Source of the DNA: Candidatus Bathyarchaeota archaeon
GTDB taxonomy: Archaea > Thermoproteota > Bathyarchaeia > Bathyarchaeales > Bathycorpusculaceae
Assembly: GCA_012515445.1 (NCBI GenBank)
Contig: JAAYYI010000010.1
Location: 1 to 55,682 of the forward strand
Length of the DNA: 55,682 nt
Reading direction: 5' to 3'
Shown here: piece after piece, positions 33,748 through 42,306 of the stretch
Numbering within the stretch: position 1 is the stretch's first letter
Layout: the number at the start of each line of letters is the position of its first letter
Made by a program: the position numbers and the translations under genes
Notes under the pieces: generated by a model
What the model was told of the DNA's origin: nothing
Database searches by the model: none
Seen by the model: the letters and a program-made list of their open reading frames with translations, nothing else

Positions 33748-33894
33748 ATGTCAATGCGTGATCCAGTCTGTGGAGCAGTTCTCGATGAGAATACTGCAAA
33801 GTTTAAGATTACTTATGAAGGAGAAACCTGCTATTTCTGCAGCTTAGTCTGCAAGAAACGCTTCAAGCGTCAACCCACTAAATTCATAAAATAA
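33748..33894 (+). CDS. 48-aa YHS-domain metal-binding protein
   Basis: ATG 33748 begins MSMRDPVCGAVLDENTAKFK, then ITYEGETCYFCSLVCKKRFKRQP and TKFIK before TAA. This is a complete YHS domain (DPVCG..., YFCS..C...F). YHS domains bind heavy metals and often accompany copper or other metal transporters. A GGAGGTGAG site lies 15 nt before the ATG, further than usual. The gene is convergent with the aquaporin and followed by a perfect hairpin. Its neighbour on the other side is the iron operon, which fits a metal role. Confidence 0.75.
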   Translation: MSMRDPVCGAVLDENTAKFKITYEGETCYFCSLVCKKRFKRQPTKFIK

Positions 33895-33901
33895 GCGTTT
33901 A

Positions 33902-33920
33902 TCACCCAAAAAAAGGGTGA
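33902..33920. terminator. Hairpin between convergent YHS and aquaporin genes
   Basis: TCACCC (33902-33907) and GGGTGA (33915-33920) pair perfectly across a seven-A loop. It could terminate in either direction, though no long T-run follows. Confidence 0.4.
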
Positions 33921-33947
33921 AGGGAAATGGTTGGTTGCTTCCTTTGG

Positions 33948-34675
33948 CTACTTGAAGATTCTCCATACTAGGGCAGCGATGACGCCGCCGATGATTGGAG
34001 CAACGATGAATAGCCATAGTTGTTCAAGTGCAACGCCGCCAACAAACACAGCTGGACCCAGACTTCTTGCAGGGTTAACTGAAGTTCCAGTAATAGGTAT
34101 CCCTACAATGTGAATCAGCACCAATGCTAAACCGATGGCTATACCAGCGAATCCTTTTGGTACACGTTCGTGAGTTGCGCCATGCACGACAAGCACAAAT
34201 ATGAAAGTCAAGACGATCTCTGCTATCAACGCTGACGTCAAGTTGTATCCTGCGGGAGAAGCTGCACCAAAGCCGTTTTGGCCTAAACCTGAAACCGCCA
34301 AATTATACGATGGAATACCAGTCGCTATTGAATAGAGTATGCCTGCGCCAATTACTGCCCCGATGCATTGGAAAACAATGTACAACGCGCCGTCTTTAAC
34401 GCTGATTTTTCTTGCGACAAGCATCGAAACCGTGATAGCGGGTTTATGTGACAGCCGCTTATGCCTCCGATGGCGTACACCATTACCAGTACCGCAATGC
34501 CGAATGCGAATGCTACACCCAAGTTTCCGACGGCGTAGCCTGCAATGACTGCGCTGCCGCAGCCCATTAGCACCAATACCATTGTGCCGATTAATTCAGC
34601 TGCGTATCTCTTGATGGGTGTGATCTGTGTGGGTACAGAAGCTGGTTTCTCTACTTTTTCTACTTCACTTGACAT
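33948..34675 (-). pseudogene. Aquaporin (MIP family) interrupted by a one-base deletion
   Basis: The gene starts at ATG 34675 ([13 protein letters not shown]), with TM1-2 and the first half of the channel. At about 34440-34446 the first NPA motif breaks: the frame reads [10 protein letters not shown] then shifts. The -1 shifted frame continues with [13 protein letters not shown] through to the second NPA (GTSVNPARSLGPA) and the C-terminus (FK) at 33948. One missing base in the CCC run after AAC (GGG on the plus strand) restores a full-length aquaglyceroporin of about 242 residues. All other parts look functional, so a sequencing or assembly indel in a homopolymer is as likely as true inactivation. 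It would carry water or small solutes. Confidence 0.85.
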
Positions 34676-34766
34676 GTTTGTTGCCTCTTTCTCTAATTAG
34701 CGTTAAGACGAATCTGGTTATATAATAATTGCTGCTTTGAAGAAGGAGAAAAACTATTGGCGTGGG

Positions 34767-36044
34767 TTAAAGTGCTTCAGAAGGAGCGATATCCATCATA
34801 ACCAAGCCTGAAACCAGCTTGGGGTAGAAGTCTGTACTCTTCTCAGGCAAAACTTCATGCTGCACCGCAACCTCCGCCACCGTAGAGGCCTTAATGGGGT
34901 TAACCAAGAATGTTATGCTTGCTTCGCCGCTGTCAACTTTGGCAACTGCATCTTTAGCCCAGCGCTCATAGAGAATGTTATCGTCGATGGTTAATTTACC
35001 GATTTTTAGAACCTGCTTAAACACGATATCGCGGAGTATAACAACATCGAAGACTTTGGTCTCTTTCGAAACTGTCTGGAAAACGTACTGGAGAACGGAT
35101 GAGTCATGCTTGAGGATTAAGCCAAGAGCTTTTTTGCCGTCATAGACGCCGAAAGCGTGTTCGCCGACATGACCTGCAAGGAAGGCTTCAAGCGCCGCCA
35201 CGTTGGGGCTTAATTCGGTGATTTCAAAGTAGCACTTTAGCTCTTCAACTAACTGTGGTGTTAGCGTGTACTGTTTTAGTAAACGGTGTGTTGGGAGCAC
35301 GACAAGGCCTTTTTCTTGGACTGGCACGATGTAGCACATGTGGTAGTTGAAGGCTTGATCTGCTGTCCAGTTGCCTTTGCTACGCATTTCATCGCGGTAC
35401 AGTACAGCGCTTTCATAGCGGTGGTGGCCATCGTTAATTACCACTGGTTTTGGCGCTAGGATATCTCGTAACTCCTTGATTTTAGAGGGTTCTGTTACTT
35501 TCCATACGGTGTGGTGAACGCCCAGTGAGTCAGTGGTTTGGATCGCAGGCTGCGTTTCTGCTACTTCAGCCATGAATTTGATTGATTTCTCCTCGGGGTC
35601 TTGGAACATCAAAAAGACGGGTTCGAGGTCTTTCTGTAGGGTTCGCAGCATGTTTAATCGGTCTGCTTTTGGCGCTGAAAACGTCTGTTCATGCGGAAAA
35701 ACTACGTTGTCGCTGTATGGGTGGAGCTCGACGGCTGCAATTATGCCTGTGCGGCTGATTTTTTGGCCGTTGATTGTGAATTCTTGGCGTGCTATGTAGA
35801 ATGCGGGTTGACTTTCGCGTGCCATAACGCCTTCATGTAGCCATTGGTTGATGCGCTGGTTGGCAACGGTATACTTGTCTGCCTCCATCGGCAGGATCAG
35901 GCGGCAATAATTATAGGGCGAAGCTTCGTAATACTGCTTCTGGGTAGCGGCGTCAATTTTGTCATAGGGCTGGGTTATTAGGTTCTCTGTTGGGCCAGCT
36001 TTCGATGTATAAGTTATGGCTTTAAAGGGTCTTATGTCAACCAA
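34767..36044 (-). CDS. DUF1015 family protein
   Basis: 425 residues. Family signatures: IRPFKAITYTSKAG ... LITQPYDKID near the start, PYNYCRLILP, and NDGHHRYESAVLYRDEM in the middle, where His/Asp/Arg residues form the likely active or binding site. DUF1015 is a conserved cytosolic family often found next to serA in archaea and bacteria; its reaction is not firmly established. TTG 36044 starts 12 nt after the serA stop, so it is the third gene of the aminotransferase-SerA set, which argues for a role in serine or phosphoserine metabolism. Confidence 0.85.
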   Translation of the reverse strand: MVDIRPFKAITYTSKAGPTENLITQPYDKIDAATQKQYYEASPYNYCRLILPMEADKYTVANQRINQWLHEGVMARESQPAFYIARQEFTINGQKISRTGIIAAVELHPYSDNVVFPHEQTFSAPKADRLNMLRTLQKDLEPVFLMFQDPEEKSIKFMAEVAETQPAIQTTDSLGVHHTVWKVTEPSKIKELRDILAPKPVVINDGHHRYESAVLYRDEMRSKGNWTADQAFNYHMCYIVPVQEKGLVVLPTHRLLKQYTLTPQLVEELKCYFEITELSPNVAALEAFLAGHVGEHAFGVYDGKKALGLILKHDSSVLQYVFQTVSKETKVFDVVILRDIVFKQVLKIGKLTIDDNILYERWAKDAVAKVDSGEASITFLVNPIKASTVAEVAVQHEVLPEKSTDFYPKLVSGLVMMDIAPSEAL

Positions 36045-36056
36045 GCAGTTGTCAAC

Positions 36057-36959
36057 TCACAGTTTCAGTTTTTCAACCGCATCTATAATGTTATTGGCTA
36101 TTTGTATGCTTGCCCGATGTTGAGCCTCAAATGTTTGGGCACCCATATGCGGAGTAGCGATGACGTTGGGCAGCGTGAGCAGTTTGTTGTTCTTGGGGGG
36201 TTCTTCTTCGAATACGTCTAATGCTGCGCCTGCGACTTTGCCAGTTACGAGTGCCTGGTAGAGTGCTTCTTGGTCGATTACGCCGCCTCTGCTACAATCG
36301 ACGATACGTACACCCTTCTTCATTAAATCGAACTCTTTGGTCGAGAGCAGATAACGCGTTTTAGGCGTTAACGGCACGTGTAGTGTGATAAAGTCTGCTT
36401 TCGGCAGCATCTCAGCTAATGGAACGAAGCGGTCATGCACGCATTCCTCGACTACGATGACTTTCATGCCTAACGCGAGTGCCAATCGTTCTACGTCTTT
36501 ACCGATAAAGCCGCAGCCGATTACGCCAAGGGTTTTACCGTTGAGTTCGGTTCCCATCAGCTTATCTTTCTCCCATTTACCCTCGCGGAGACTCTGAGTA
36601 CCCTGCACTATATTGCGAGAGAGAGCGATCATGTGGCCGATGGCTAATTCGGAGACGCTGATGTAGGAAATATGCGGGGTATTAACCAGCATTATACCCA
36701 TCTGTTTAGCGCGTTCATAGTCTACGTTGTCTAAGCCTTCGCCTGCGCGACCGATTATCTTGAGGTTTTTTGCGTTATCTAAAAGTTCGCCCCTGACTTT
36801 GGTGGCGCTGCGGACAATCAAAACGTTGTAGTTACCGATAACTTTGGGGAGGTCAGATTTGGGGATATCCCATCCCCTTGTAACCTCATAGCCCTGCTCC
36901 TGCAGGATTTTTATGCCTTCGTCAGCGATTTTGTCGCTAACAAGGAGCTTTATGTTCAC
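36057..36959 (-). CDS. serA: D-3-phosphoglycerate dehydrogenase
   Basis: About 300 residues, the short form without ACT or ASB regulatory domains. NAD-binding motif LGVIGCGFIGKDVERLA; catalytic Arg/Glu/His of the D-2-hydroxyacid dehydrogenase family in CSRGGVID, LDVFEEEPP and TPHMGAQTFEA. The enzyme oxidises 3-phosphoglycerate to 3-phosphohydroxypyruvate, the first serine-pathway step. I place the start at GTG 36959 (VNIKLLVSDKIADEG), which overlaps the aminotransferase stop as GTGA. The longer frame to 37019 only translates the end of that gene. Without an ACT domain it is probably not feedback-inhibited in the usual way. Confidence 0.9.
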   Translation of the reverse strand: MNIKLLVSDKIADEGIKILQEQGYEVTRGWDIPKSDLPKVIGNYNVLIVRSATKVRGELLDNAKNLKIIGRAGEGLDNVDYERAKQMGIMLVNTPHISYISVSELAIGHMIALSRNIVQGTQSLREGKWEKDKLMGTELNGKTLGVIGCGFIGKDVERLALALGMKVIVVEECVHDRFVPLAEMLPKADFITLHVPLTPKTRYLLSTKEFDLMKKGVRIVDCSRGGVIDQEALYQALVTGKVAGAALDVFEEEPPKNNKLLTLPNVIATPHMGAQTFEAQHRASIQIANNIIDAVEKLKL

Positions 36960-38029
36960 TTTAATCCCCAAACATCGTCGATGTTGGCGAGAACATCTTT
37001 GATGCCTGCAAGGGTCCATTCGCCCATGTGGCCGATGCGGAAGGTTTTATCCTTTAGTTTTCCGTAGCCTGCAGAGATCAAGTAGCCACGCTCAGCTAAT
37101 GTTTTACTCATGGCGTTGACGTCTTTGCCGTTGCTGTTTACGCAGCTGACGGTGATTGATTCGTAGCCTGCTTCTGGGAATAAACTGAAGTGCTTCTTTG
37201 CCCAGGCTTGGGTGTACTGTGCCATTTCGAGGTGGCGCTGGTAGACTTTATCGTAGGTTTCCTCAAGCAAGAGGTCCATGCGTTTGTTCAGTGCATACAT
37301 TAGTGAAACGTTGGGGGTGAATGGGGTTTGGTGTTTCTTTTCGAATTCAAAGATATCCACTAGATCGGTGTAGGCGCCTCTGTTCGAAACGGTTTTTGCG
37401 CGTTCGATTGCGCGGTCGCTGACTAAACCGACTGCTAGGCCTGGTGGGAGTGCGAAGCATTTCTGTGTGCTGCCAAAGACGATGTCGCAGTTCATCTCCT
37501 GAGGCATGGTTTTGTCACCCCCCATGGAGGAAACTGCGTCAACCACAAAGATGACGTCTGGGAACTCTTTTTTGACCATTTTACCGATTTCAGCGATTGG
37601 GCTGCGGACACCGGTTGAGGTTTCGTTGTGGCAGACAGCTAAGGTGTCGTATTTGCCGCTTGCGAGTTTCTCGGCAACCATGTCTGGCTTGATTGCTTTG
37701 CCCATTTCAACCTCAAGCACGTCGGTTTGTTTACCGCATGAAGTGAAGGTTTGTGCTGCGCGTTTGCTGAATGCGCCGTTAACGCATGCGAGCGCTTTTT
37801 CTTTTACTATGCTTCTACCGATTATGTCAAACCATAATGTTCCTGAACTTGTGGTTACTGTTGGTTTATATTCGGCTGGTAGTTGGAAGTATTTGGTGAT
37901 TTTGTCTGTTATTCCACCGTATAATGTTGAGAACTCTTTTTCTCTGTGACCAATAAGGTACTCTGTTTGTGCGTTTAGAACTTCTTTACTTACTTCTGTT
38001 GGACCGGGAATCAAGAGTTTTTTATGCAT
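36956..38029 (-). CDS. Class V aminotransferase (alanine-glyoxylate / serine-type)
   Basis: 357 residues, PLP-dependent. N-terminal IPGPTEVSKEVL, the phosphate-binding TTSSGTLWFD, Asp in FVVDAVSSMGGD and the Schiff-base Lys in GSTQKCFALPPG are visible. The placement directly before serA (GTGA overlap) and DUF1015 suggests it acts as the 3-phosphohydroxypyruvate aminotransferase, as AGXT-like enzymes do in some methanogens, but serine-pyruvate or alanine-glyoxylate activity fits too. Promoter: TATA-like GCCTTATATTTTC at about 38064-38076 on the minus strand. Confidence 0.85.
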   Translation of the reverse strand: MHKKLLIPGPTEVSKEVLNAQTEYLIGHREKEFSTLYGGITDKITKYFQLPAEYKPTVTTSSGTLWFDIIGRSIVKEKALACVNGAFSKRAAQTFTSCGKQTDVLEVEMGKAIKPDMVAEKLASGKYDTLAVCHNETSTGVRSPIAEIGKMVKKEFPDVIFVVDAVSSMGGDKTMPQEMNCDIVFGSTQKCFALPPGLAVGLVSDRAIERAKTVSNRGAYTDLVDIFEFEKKHQTPFTPNVSLMYALNKRMDLLLEETYDKVYQRHLEMAQYTQAWAKKHFSLFPEAGYESITVSCVNSNGKDVNAMSKTLAERGYLISAGYGKLKDKTFRIGHMGEWTLAGIKDVLANIDDVWGLK

Positions 38030-38195
38030 ACGTTTGGCCTTCAGTCAGAAGAGGTTGATTCTGAAAATATAAGGCTTATGCGCATAGATTTGTAGCTTTC
38101 AAGCATATACATTACAGTTAAGGGTTAGATTTTTCTGGAAGTGACTATACTTTAAGCGGAAGCCAAAAAGTCGCAGTTTCTAGCCTTTAAATAAC

Positions 38196-38226
38196 GGAGG
38201 GGGAGGTCACTCCGAGACGGGCAGGT
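38196..38226. repeat. 31-bp dispersed repeat, copy 1
   Basis: GGAGGGGGAGGTCACTC, then CGAGACGGGCAGGT. It is 29/31 identical to 49400-49430; both changes are C-T transitions. It is preceded by TTTAAATAAC here and AGTAAG there. GGAG-GTCA-CTCC inside can fold into a small hairpin. It lies between the aIF5B stop and the aminotransferase promoter. Confidence 0.6.
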
Positions 38227-38231
38227 TCCCT

Positions 38232-40019
38232 TTACATGACTCCTGCCCAGAATGGGATCTTCTTCCGCATCATGTTAACGTACTCTTTAAGCAGCTCCTG
38301 CTCCTGAGAAGTCAAATCCTCAGCATGAGTAGTCAACAGTATTTTCGCGTCAGCCTCCGGCACCTTAACGTAGAGCACATCATTTTCGAAAATGTGGCGG
38401 CCAGCGATTGGTTTCTCCATGGAGATCGCGACTTGCATGCCCTGTTTGGCTTCGGGGATAGCTTTACCCTCATCTTGGACCTGCTGGATTTCGCCTAGGT
38501 CTTCGCCGTCTTCTTTGCGGATAAGCGAAACCTTCTGTCTAACTCTGCCTGCTTGGACTTCCACGCCTACGACTAATGGCTTGGCGCGGCGGAAGATGCA
38601 TTTAGGCAAGACCATGACTTTGCCGGGTTTTATGAGCTTGTCAAATTCTTCTTCGCTCTTGCGTTCCTTCTTTTCTTTAACCCACTGAAGGTAGTTATCG
38701 ATAAGGTTGTAGATGATTGGGTCACGGAAGACTTTAACTCCTGATGCTTCGGCTTCTGTTTCTGCATCTGGGAGGGTCTTAACACCGAAGGCAAGTATGG
38801 CGCCGACTAGCGGGTCTCTTTGCTTGACAACTGAGGCTTCAATTACATCGCGTTTGCTGATGTCGCCGATGTCTGCACTTCTAACCTGAACGTTGTTAGC
38901 TCTAAGAATTTCCGCCATAGCTTCAAGTGAGCCCAAAGTGTCCGCTTTGGCGATTACGCCATCGATTTCTTTTGTGATTCGAATTCGCCCGATTTCTTCA
39001 GTGATGAGATTGCAGTACTTGGTCACATCTTCTCCCGGAGGTACTGCAAGCATTGGCGCACCAGCTAATGCGTCGCCCAAGTCGGGTGCGATAATCTTTA
39101 CACCAGCCGAAGCGTAAACGCATTCAACGCTTGTGAATTTATCCCGTGGATCACGCATTTCATCGAGTGGCTTAGGCACGAGGATAGTGCGAATGCGTGC
39201 GGATATGGGACCATTTTTGCCGCCGACCACAACCAAGTCGTCTCGGTGTAGTGTGCCGTCGTAGACGATGGTATTTAGTGTCATGCCCAATCCCGGTTCC
39301 TCTTTAACTTCGAGGATGGAGCCTTTTGCGGGGCCATCAGTGGTTTGGAGACGTTTCTTGAGGAACTGCTGTGTTAAGCCGACGAGCACCATTACGAGTT
39401 CTGCTAGGCCTTCGCCGGTTTTAGCGCTTGTGGGCACTAACGCGATGTTCTGGGTGAAGTCTTTAATGTGGTCGAATCGGTCGGTTTTGAATTGTAAGCG
39501 GCTGAATTCGCCCATGACGCGATAGAGGCTGTTGTTTAGTTCCTCCTGAACGAAGCTTGACTGTTTAGCGTAGGATTGCAGAAACGGTGCGTGGTCGTGG
39601 ACTTTCCAGCCGGGTATGCGGTCAATCTGGTTAACTGCAACTATGAAGGGGGTTTTTTTGGCTTTGAGTATCTCAATGCATTCAAACGTTTGGTTTTCGA
39701 ATCCGCGCACGGCGTTTACAACGAGGATAGCTATGTCTGCTACTGAGCCGCCTCTTCGGCGCAGGTTTGTGAATGCTTCGTGTCCGGGTGTATCGACGAT
39801 GAGCAAGCCGGGTATTTCGATGCCGGTTTTGAAGCTGCCCATGTAGGGTCCGATTAGCTGTTTTAGGGTTTCTACTGGGAAGAAGCTGGCTCCGATGTGC
39901 TGGGTCATGCCGCCTGCTTCGCGGAGTTGCACGTTGGTTTTGCGGAGTTCGTCTAGTAGGCTGGTTTTGCCTGAATCAACGTGTCCTAGAACACAGACTA
40001 TTGGTTGGCGTGTGGGCAA
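38232..40019 (-). CDS. infB: Translation initiation factor aIF5B (IF-2 homologue)
   Basis: 595 residues, the archaeal short form. G1 GHVDSGKTS, switch region GGMTQHIGA, G3 DTPGHEAF, G4 NQIDRI and G5 TSAKTGEG are present; domain II, III and the C-terminal IV (about 430-590) follow. It promotes subunit joining and initiator-tRNA placement on the ribosome. TTG 40019 is the start (PTRQPIVCVLGHVD), with GGAG 11 nt upstream. It is transcribed in the same direction as the serine genes but separated by 200 nt with the 31-bp repeat and a promoter. Confidence 0.95.
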   Translation of the reverse strand: MPTRQPIVCVLGHVDSGKTSLLDELRKTNVQLREAGGMTQHIGASFFPVETLKQLIGPYMGSFKTGIEIPGLLIVDTPGHEAFTNLRRRGGSVADIAILVVNAVRGFENQTFECIEILKAKKTPFIVAVNQIDRIPGWKVHDHAPFLQSYAKQSSFVQEELNNSLYRVMGEFSRLQFKTDRFDHIKDFTQNIALVPTSAKTGEGLAELVMVLVGLTQQFLKKRLQTTDGPAKGSILEVKEEPGLGMTLNTIVYDGTLHRDDLVVVGGKNGPISARIRTILVPKPLDEMRDPRDKFTSVECVYASAGVKIIAPDLGDALAGAPMLAVPPGEDVTKYCNLITEEIGRIRITKEIDGVIAKADTLGSLEAMAEILRANNVQVRSADIGDISKRDVIEASVVKQRDPLVGAILAFGVKTLPDAETEAEASGVKVFRDPIIYNLIDNYLQWVKEKKERKSEEEFDKLIKPGKVMVLPKCIFRRAKPLVVGVEVQAGRVRQKVSLIRKEDGEDLGEIQQVQDEGKAIPEAKQGMQVAISMEKPIAGRHIFENDVLYVKVPEADAKILLTTHAEDLTSQEQELLKEYVNMMRKKIPFWAGVM

Positions 40020-40185
40020 CTTGCTTTGTTCTCCTATAAGCTTATTTAGGGTTTGATTGTATCGGGTTTCGCTTAATAAATTCGCTCATCTAAATTTGTG
40101 TTTTAAGTGTCTTTTAGGGGTTTTGCTTAGAGTTGGCAAACACTTTTATGGTGGATTCAACGCCTGAGTTAATGGTGGAAATGTT

Positions 40186-40503
40186 TTGCCTTACTGCGTG
40201 AAGTGTGGGTCTCCAATAAAAGCCGATGATAAGTTCTGTCCAGTTTGCGGCGCGGCGACTGCGAAGTTTACCAGTGAAGAGTACAAGGTTAGCGGTAAAG
40301 ATCTTGTTGACCGAATAGGTGAGCTTCTGCATGAGGGCAACGTGACTAGGATTATCGTTAAGGATGATGGGGGTAAAACGCTGCTTGAGATTCCGGTTAC
40401 AGTGGGTGTTATCGGCGTGATTTTGGCGCCTTGGCTTGCGGCTTTGGGTGTGATTGCCGCGTTGGTTGCTAACTGCAGAATTGTGGTTGAAAGAAGAGAA
40501 TAA
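40186..40503 (+). CDS. Zinc-ribbon plus DUF4342-like protein
   Basis: 105 residues: an N-terminal zinc ribbon (YCVKCGSPIKADDKFCPVCG), then a domain with VSGKDLVDRIGELLHEGNVTRIIVKDD, LLEIPVTVGVIGVILAPWLA and a final hydrophobic segment, as in DUF4342 (a short helix, hairpin and membrane-associating region). TTG 40186 is preceded by GGTGG 7 nt upstream. Divergent from aIF5B. Function unknown. Confidence 0.7.
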   Translation: MPYCVKCGSPIKADDKFCPVCGAATAKFTSEEYKVSGKDLVDRIGELLHEGNVTRIIVKDDGGKTLLEIPVTVGVIGVILAPWLAALGVIAALVANCRIVVERRE

Positions 40504-40520
40504 ACAAAAAATATAATGGT

Positions 40521-40718
40521 TTATTCCGGCGGCTTAACTACAAGCAGGAGTACGCCGATGATTACCATGACCAGGCCTATTGTGGCGAATAGCACGGTGA
40601 ATCCGCCGAGGTCAGATGTTACGCTGAGGTAAAGCTGTATTGCACCGATTACGATTAAAACTAAACCGAAGATTCTCTCAATGAACTTAATCCAGAATGT
40701 GTCGCGTCCTTCACTCAT
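40521..40718 (-). CDS. Small two-helix membrane protein
   Basis: 65 residues with helices at about 14-31 and 38-60 and a short charged start (MSEGRDTFWIKFIERIFG). ATG start; convergent with the zinc-ribbon/DUF4342 gene 17 nt away. No family recognised. Confidence 0.5.
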   Translation of the reverse strand: MSEGRDTFWIKFIERIFGLVLIVIGAIQLYLSVTSDLGGFTVLFATIGLVMVIIGVLLLVVKPPE

Positions 40719-40838
40719 TGTTTCTTTTTCCCCTGTGTGCCTGTTTTCTTCTATGTTTCTTTGATATAAACAGGAGGGGTTATTTTAAATTATTCCATAA
40801 ACTGCGACTTAGACGACTGCTGGGTGGACTATTGTTAA

Positions 40839-42023
40839 TTAGGGCACTCTCATTAGTTTCTTGACTGCCGCCGCAAGTTGCCTGCTTTTCTTTTCAGTAA
40901 AGAAAGCGACGGCGCATGCCACCGCATTAGTGATAAGCAATATCGGCAAAAGCATAATCCAGCGATCTACAAGCAGGTTGAGCCCGTTGAGGAATATAAT
41001 GATTGGGTAATGGGTCAAGAATAGCGTGTAAGAGTAGCCAGCCCCGAAGTTTGCCAGCCTAGCGATACGACTTTTAGCTAAAGCGCTAGAGAAGCGTTTC
41101 TCCGAACTTAATGCAATCGCAAAAAATAGGCATAGAGACAAGCTTAAGCCCAAATAGACATTGGAGTAATCAGCCGCCGATGCATAAGTCCAGCAAAACG
41201 CAAATGCCGCAACCGCCAAGCAGACAGCCAGAGTCACACACGCCCACTTAGCATGGAAGAACTTTTCTTTCAACGCACTGCTGCCCAACGCCAGCGTCAT
41301 TAATGCGCCCACAAACCAGACTGCAATCACACCGCCGAATTCCCCGCTGAAACCAACCAAAAGCAAGCCAAACATAACAATCGCCACACAAGAAACGGCT
41401 CTATACACCAAGCTTCTTCGCCGCTTACCCACTAACGCTAGGGCGCCGATGACTAAGGCACCGAAAAACAAGTAGATCCACCATTCAACCACCAGCGTCC
41501 AGAGTATACCGTTGAATCCAAAGGGTGTCACGTCAGGTAATGGAAATGACAAGCCAAGATTGGATAGCAATCCGTTGAAGAATGCTACTGGAAATCGCTG
41601 TAGCATAAAGAGTGTTAACGTAAAAGTTTGTAGTGAAGGCGCTGACTGCATAGTGGACAAATTGGTATAGTAGGTGTAGTTTGTTGTGTAGATGATGGCA
41701 GCTATGATTCCTGAGAATAGAAGTGCTGGAACGAGGCCTGAGTAGATTCGGCTGAACCTGTCAACAAAGAAGCTTCTAAACCCATACTGCGGGTCATCTG
41801 ATTTGTGAAGCAGTGAATAGGAGACAAGAAGGCCAGATAATGCAAAAAACAGTAAAACCGCAGAGCCACCTATTGTACTACCGAAAATAAAGAGCGGGTC
41901 GTAGGGTACCGGCTGATATTTAGTTAAGAAGTGGCCGAAAACTACAGCTTCACAAGCAACCAGCCTTACCATGTTTAGAAAAATCGATGATCCAGTGGAA
42001 AGGACAACTTTATCCAGCTTCAA
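40839..42023 (-). CDS. Acyltransferase 3 family membrane protein (OafA/YrhL-like)
   Basis: 394 residues with about ten membrane helices. The family's N-terminal motif region is present (FLNMVRLVACEAVVFGHFL, with the catalytic His), followed by LLFFALSGLLVSYSLL and FRSFFVDRFSRIYSGLVPAL, the R/K-FxxxRxxRIxP-type signature. It probably transfers acetyl or other acyl groups to extracellular glycans, and would complement the polysaccharide deacetylase at 13256. TTG 42023 follows GAGGATAG. Confidence 0.85.
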   Translation of the reverse strand: MKLDKVVLSTGSSIFLNMVRLVACEAVVFGHFLTKYQPVPYDPLFIFGSTIGGSAVLLFFALSGLLVSYSLLHKSDDPQYGFRSFFVDRFSRIYSGLVPALLFSGIIAAIIYTTNYTYYTNLSTMQSAPSLQTFTLTLFMLQRFPVAFFNGLLSNLGLSFPLPDVTPFGFNGILWTLVVEWWIYLFFGALVIGALALVGKRRRSLVYRAVSCVAIVMFGLLLVGFSGEFGGVIAVWFVGALMTLALGSSALKEKFFHAKWACVTLAVCLAVAAFAFCWTYASAADYSNVYLGLSLSLCLFFAIALSSEKRFSSALAKSRIARLANFGAGYSYTLFLTHYPIIIFLNGLNLLVDRWIMLLPILLITNAVACAVAFFTEKKSRQLAAAVKKLMRVP

Positions 42024-42181
42024 CTATCCTCAGCCTTGCTTGTGTGTTCTCTCTTCTATCGCCATGTTTTAATAACTCTTGCCTAACATTCGCCTACACG
42101 TATTTTCTCTCGATAAACCTTTAAATTCCGCGCAAGTCAGAGAAAAGGTGCAAACCAGCCACAGACGGCTGCAAAGCATGA

Positions 42182-42297
42182 GCCGAGGTCTCCTAGCCCG
42201 GCAGGGAGCAAGCCTGGAGATTCACCTCTCCTGGAGGTTACCTGACAGCTTGTGGCCTTTCGGGGCCACGGGGGTTCAAATCCCCCTCTCGGCGCCA
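42182..42297 (+). tRNA. tRNA-Ser (GGA) with 27-nt intron, CCA encoded
   Basis: A class II tRNA: acceptor GCCGAGG/TCTCGGC (last pair G-U), discriminator G73, encoded CCA (42295-42297), a D arm with G18-G19, anticodon stem CAAGC/GCTTG, a long variable arm (TGGCC/GGCCA) and T arm GGGGG-TTCAAAT-CCCCC. The loop CT-GGA-G is split after position 37; joined with A38 it gives anticodon GGA. Length, G73 and the long arm identify serine. A TTTAAATT box about 60 nt upstream is the probable promoter. Confidence 0.93.
42220..42246 (+). other. tRNA-Ser intron at 37/38
   Basis: 27 nt between G37 (42219) and A38 (42247). Its core ACCTC and GAGGT pair in a hairpin. The junctions AG|A and AC|A are symmetrical three-base bulges around a four-base central helix with one mismatch, a relaxed bulge-helix-bulge for the archaeal splicing endonuclease. 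Confidence 0.8.
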
Positions 42298-42306
42298 TCC
42301 ACAATC

